Source: Solobacterium sp. (lineage in GTDB: Bacteria; Bacillota_I; Bacilli_A; Erysipelotrichales; Erysipelotrichaceae). Taken from it: a stretch of DNA of 6,295 nt. Under the pieces are notes generated by a model. The model was given only the letters and a program-made list of their open reading frames with translations, did not search any database and was not told the DNA's origin. This document shows, piece by piece, positions 6,114 to 6,295 of the stretch. Made by a program: the position numbers and the translations under genes. Numbering within the stretch: position 1 is the first letter of the stretch; the number at the start of each line of letters is the position of its first letter. Location of the stretch: contig JAFYGX010000184.1 of NCBI GenBank assembly GCA_017543025.1, positions 1 through 6,295 of the forward strand. Direction: 5' to 3'.

Positions 6114-6295
6114 GTCAACTACCCCCCACTTAGAACCTGAGGGTTCTTGAAGTGGGGGCTTGGAAGAGAGATCTTTCAAGCCCGGTTGATTAGCCTCAGT
6201 GATGCAGAATCATCTGCAGAACTACGTTATCCGTGAATATATAGGCACATCAGAATGCTCCACAAGTTCTGATCACTGCGAGCCCGAGTAAACAT
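6114..6295 (+). ncRNA. Structured RNA resembling HEARO/omega RNA of an IscB/IsrB-type element (3' end may be cut)
   Basis: The stem GTCAAC (6114-6119) with GTTGAT (6185-6190) closes a junction holding two hairpins. Hairpin A is CCCCCACTT (6123-6131) with AAGTGGGGG (6150-6158), continued by AGAACC/GGTTCT around a TGAG loop. Hairpin B is GGGCTTG (6156-6162) with CAAGCCC (6177-6183), continued by GAAGA/TCTTT around the GNRA loop GAGA. The two share GGG 6156-6158, so they compete or form alternatives. A second stem, CAGTGAT (6197-6203) with ATCACTG (6272-6278), encloses hairpin TGCAGA/TCTGCA (6203-6208/6213-6218) and hairpin ATCAGAA/TTCTGAT (6249-6255/6267-6273), again with small overlaps at the junction. 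The G-U pairs 6114-6190 and 6163-6176 become C-A mismatches on the other strand, so the RNA is plus-strand. The architecture, and the 5' scaffold next to an element boundary, fit the guide RNA scaffold that lies upstream of iscB/isrB genes. The downstream gene would start at or beyond the window edge (the window ends in ...AAACAT). The structure is well supported; the family name is inference. Confidence 0.62.
6114..6295 (+). mobile_element. Probable left end of an IS200/IS605-derived IscB/IsrB element, partial
   Basis: If the structured RNA is an omega RNA, the element boundary lies at about 6113/6114, and the flanking DNA to the left (the last 16-20 bases before 6114) would act as the guide. 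No transposase or nuclease coding sequence is inside the window. The alternative is the right end of a tnpB element read on the minus strand; this is less likely because the wobble pairs favour the plus strand and no TnpB C-terminal frame is visible. Confidence 0.4.

Noticed and set aside
6114..6295. Right end of a tnpB element on the minus strand
   Set aside because: The hairpin next to GTTGAC also resembles tnpB right ends, but the wobble pairs and GNRA loop favour the plus strand, and the minus frames near the edge hit stops without TnpB C-terminal motifs. Not fully excluded.
6094..6295. CRISPR array
   Set aside because: The repeats here are inverted within single hairpins; there are no direct repeats with spacers.

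Overview
The window reads as Bacillota (Firmicutes), most likely an Erysipelotrichia-type gut bacterium. The reasons are the sepF-ylmH-divIVA-ileS cell-division/translation cluster, a T-box leader controlling ileS, strong AGGAGG-type ribosome binding sites, and a thioredoxin-like protein with a C-terminal beta domain of a kind I recall from gut Firmicutes. The class-level placement is inference.

Left part, plus strand (1-700): the 3' portion of a TlpA/ResA-like thiol-disulfide protein. Its WCDPC active site is in the first 30 bases, so the real start lies outside the window. It is followed by a strong rho-independent terminator that probably works in both directions. Middle-left (701-1294): no intact gene. 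At 708-990, minus strand, there is a membrane-protein remnant in three frames with interrupting stops. It is possibly the C-terminal end of a chromate-transporter-like protein. I see no supported gene in the rest.

Main block, minus strand, read right to left (5964 to 1295): a sigma-A-type promoter with an extended -10, then sepF (FtsZ ring tether), ylmH (S4-domain 50S-binding protein), divIVA-family gene, an isoleucine T-box leader with its terminator, ileS, and a final terminator. sepF/ylmH overlap by 8 bases and ylmH/divIVA share one base, so the three are probably translationally coupled. The T-box begins just after the divIVA stop. Transcripts from upstream can therefore be cut before ileS unless uncharged tRNA-Ile is present.

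Right edge, plus strand (6114 to the end): an elaborate structured RNA, cut by the window edge. A stem (6114-6119 with 6185-6190) closes two long hairpins, and a second stem (6197-6203 with 6272-6278) closes two more. G-U pairs and a GNRA loop place the RNA on the plus strand. The layout resembles a HEARO/omega RNA scaffold of an IscB/IsrB-type IS200/IS605-derived element. In such elements the guide is the flanking DNA just 5' of the scaffold and the nuclease gene follows downstream, here beyond the window. This is the most interesting item, and its identity is inferred from architecture and recall rather than from a database match.
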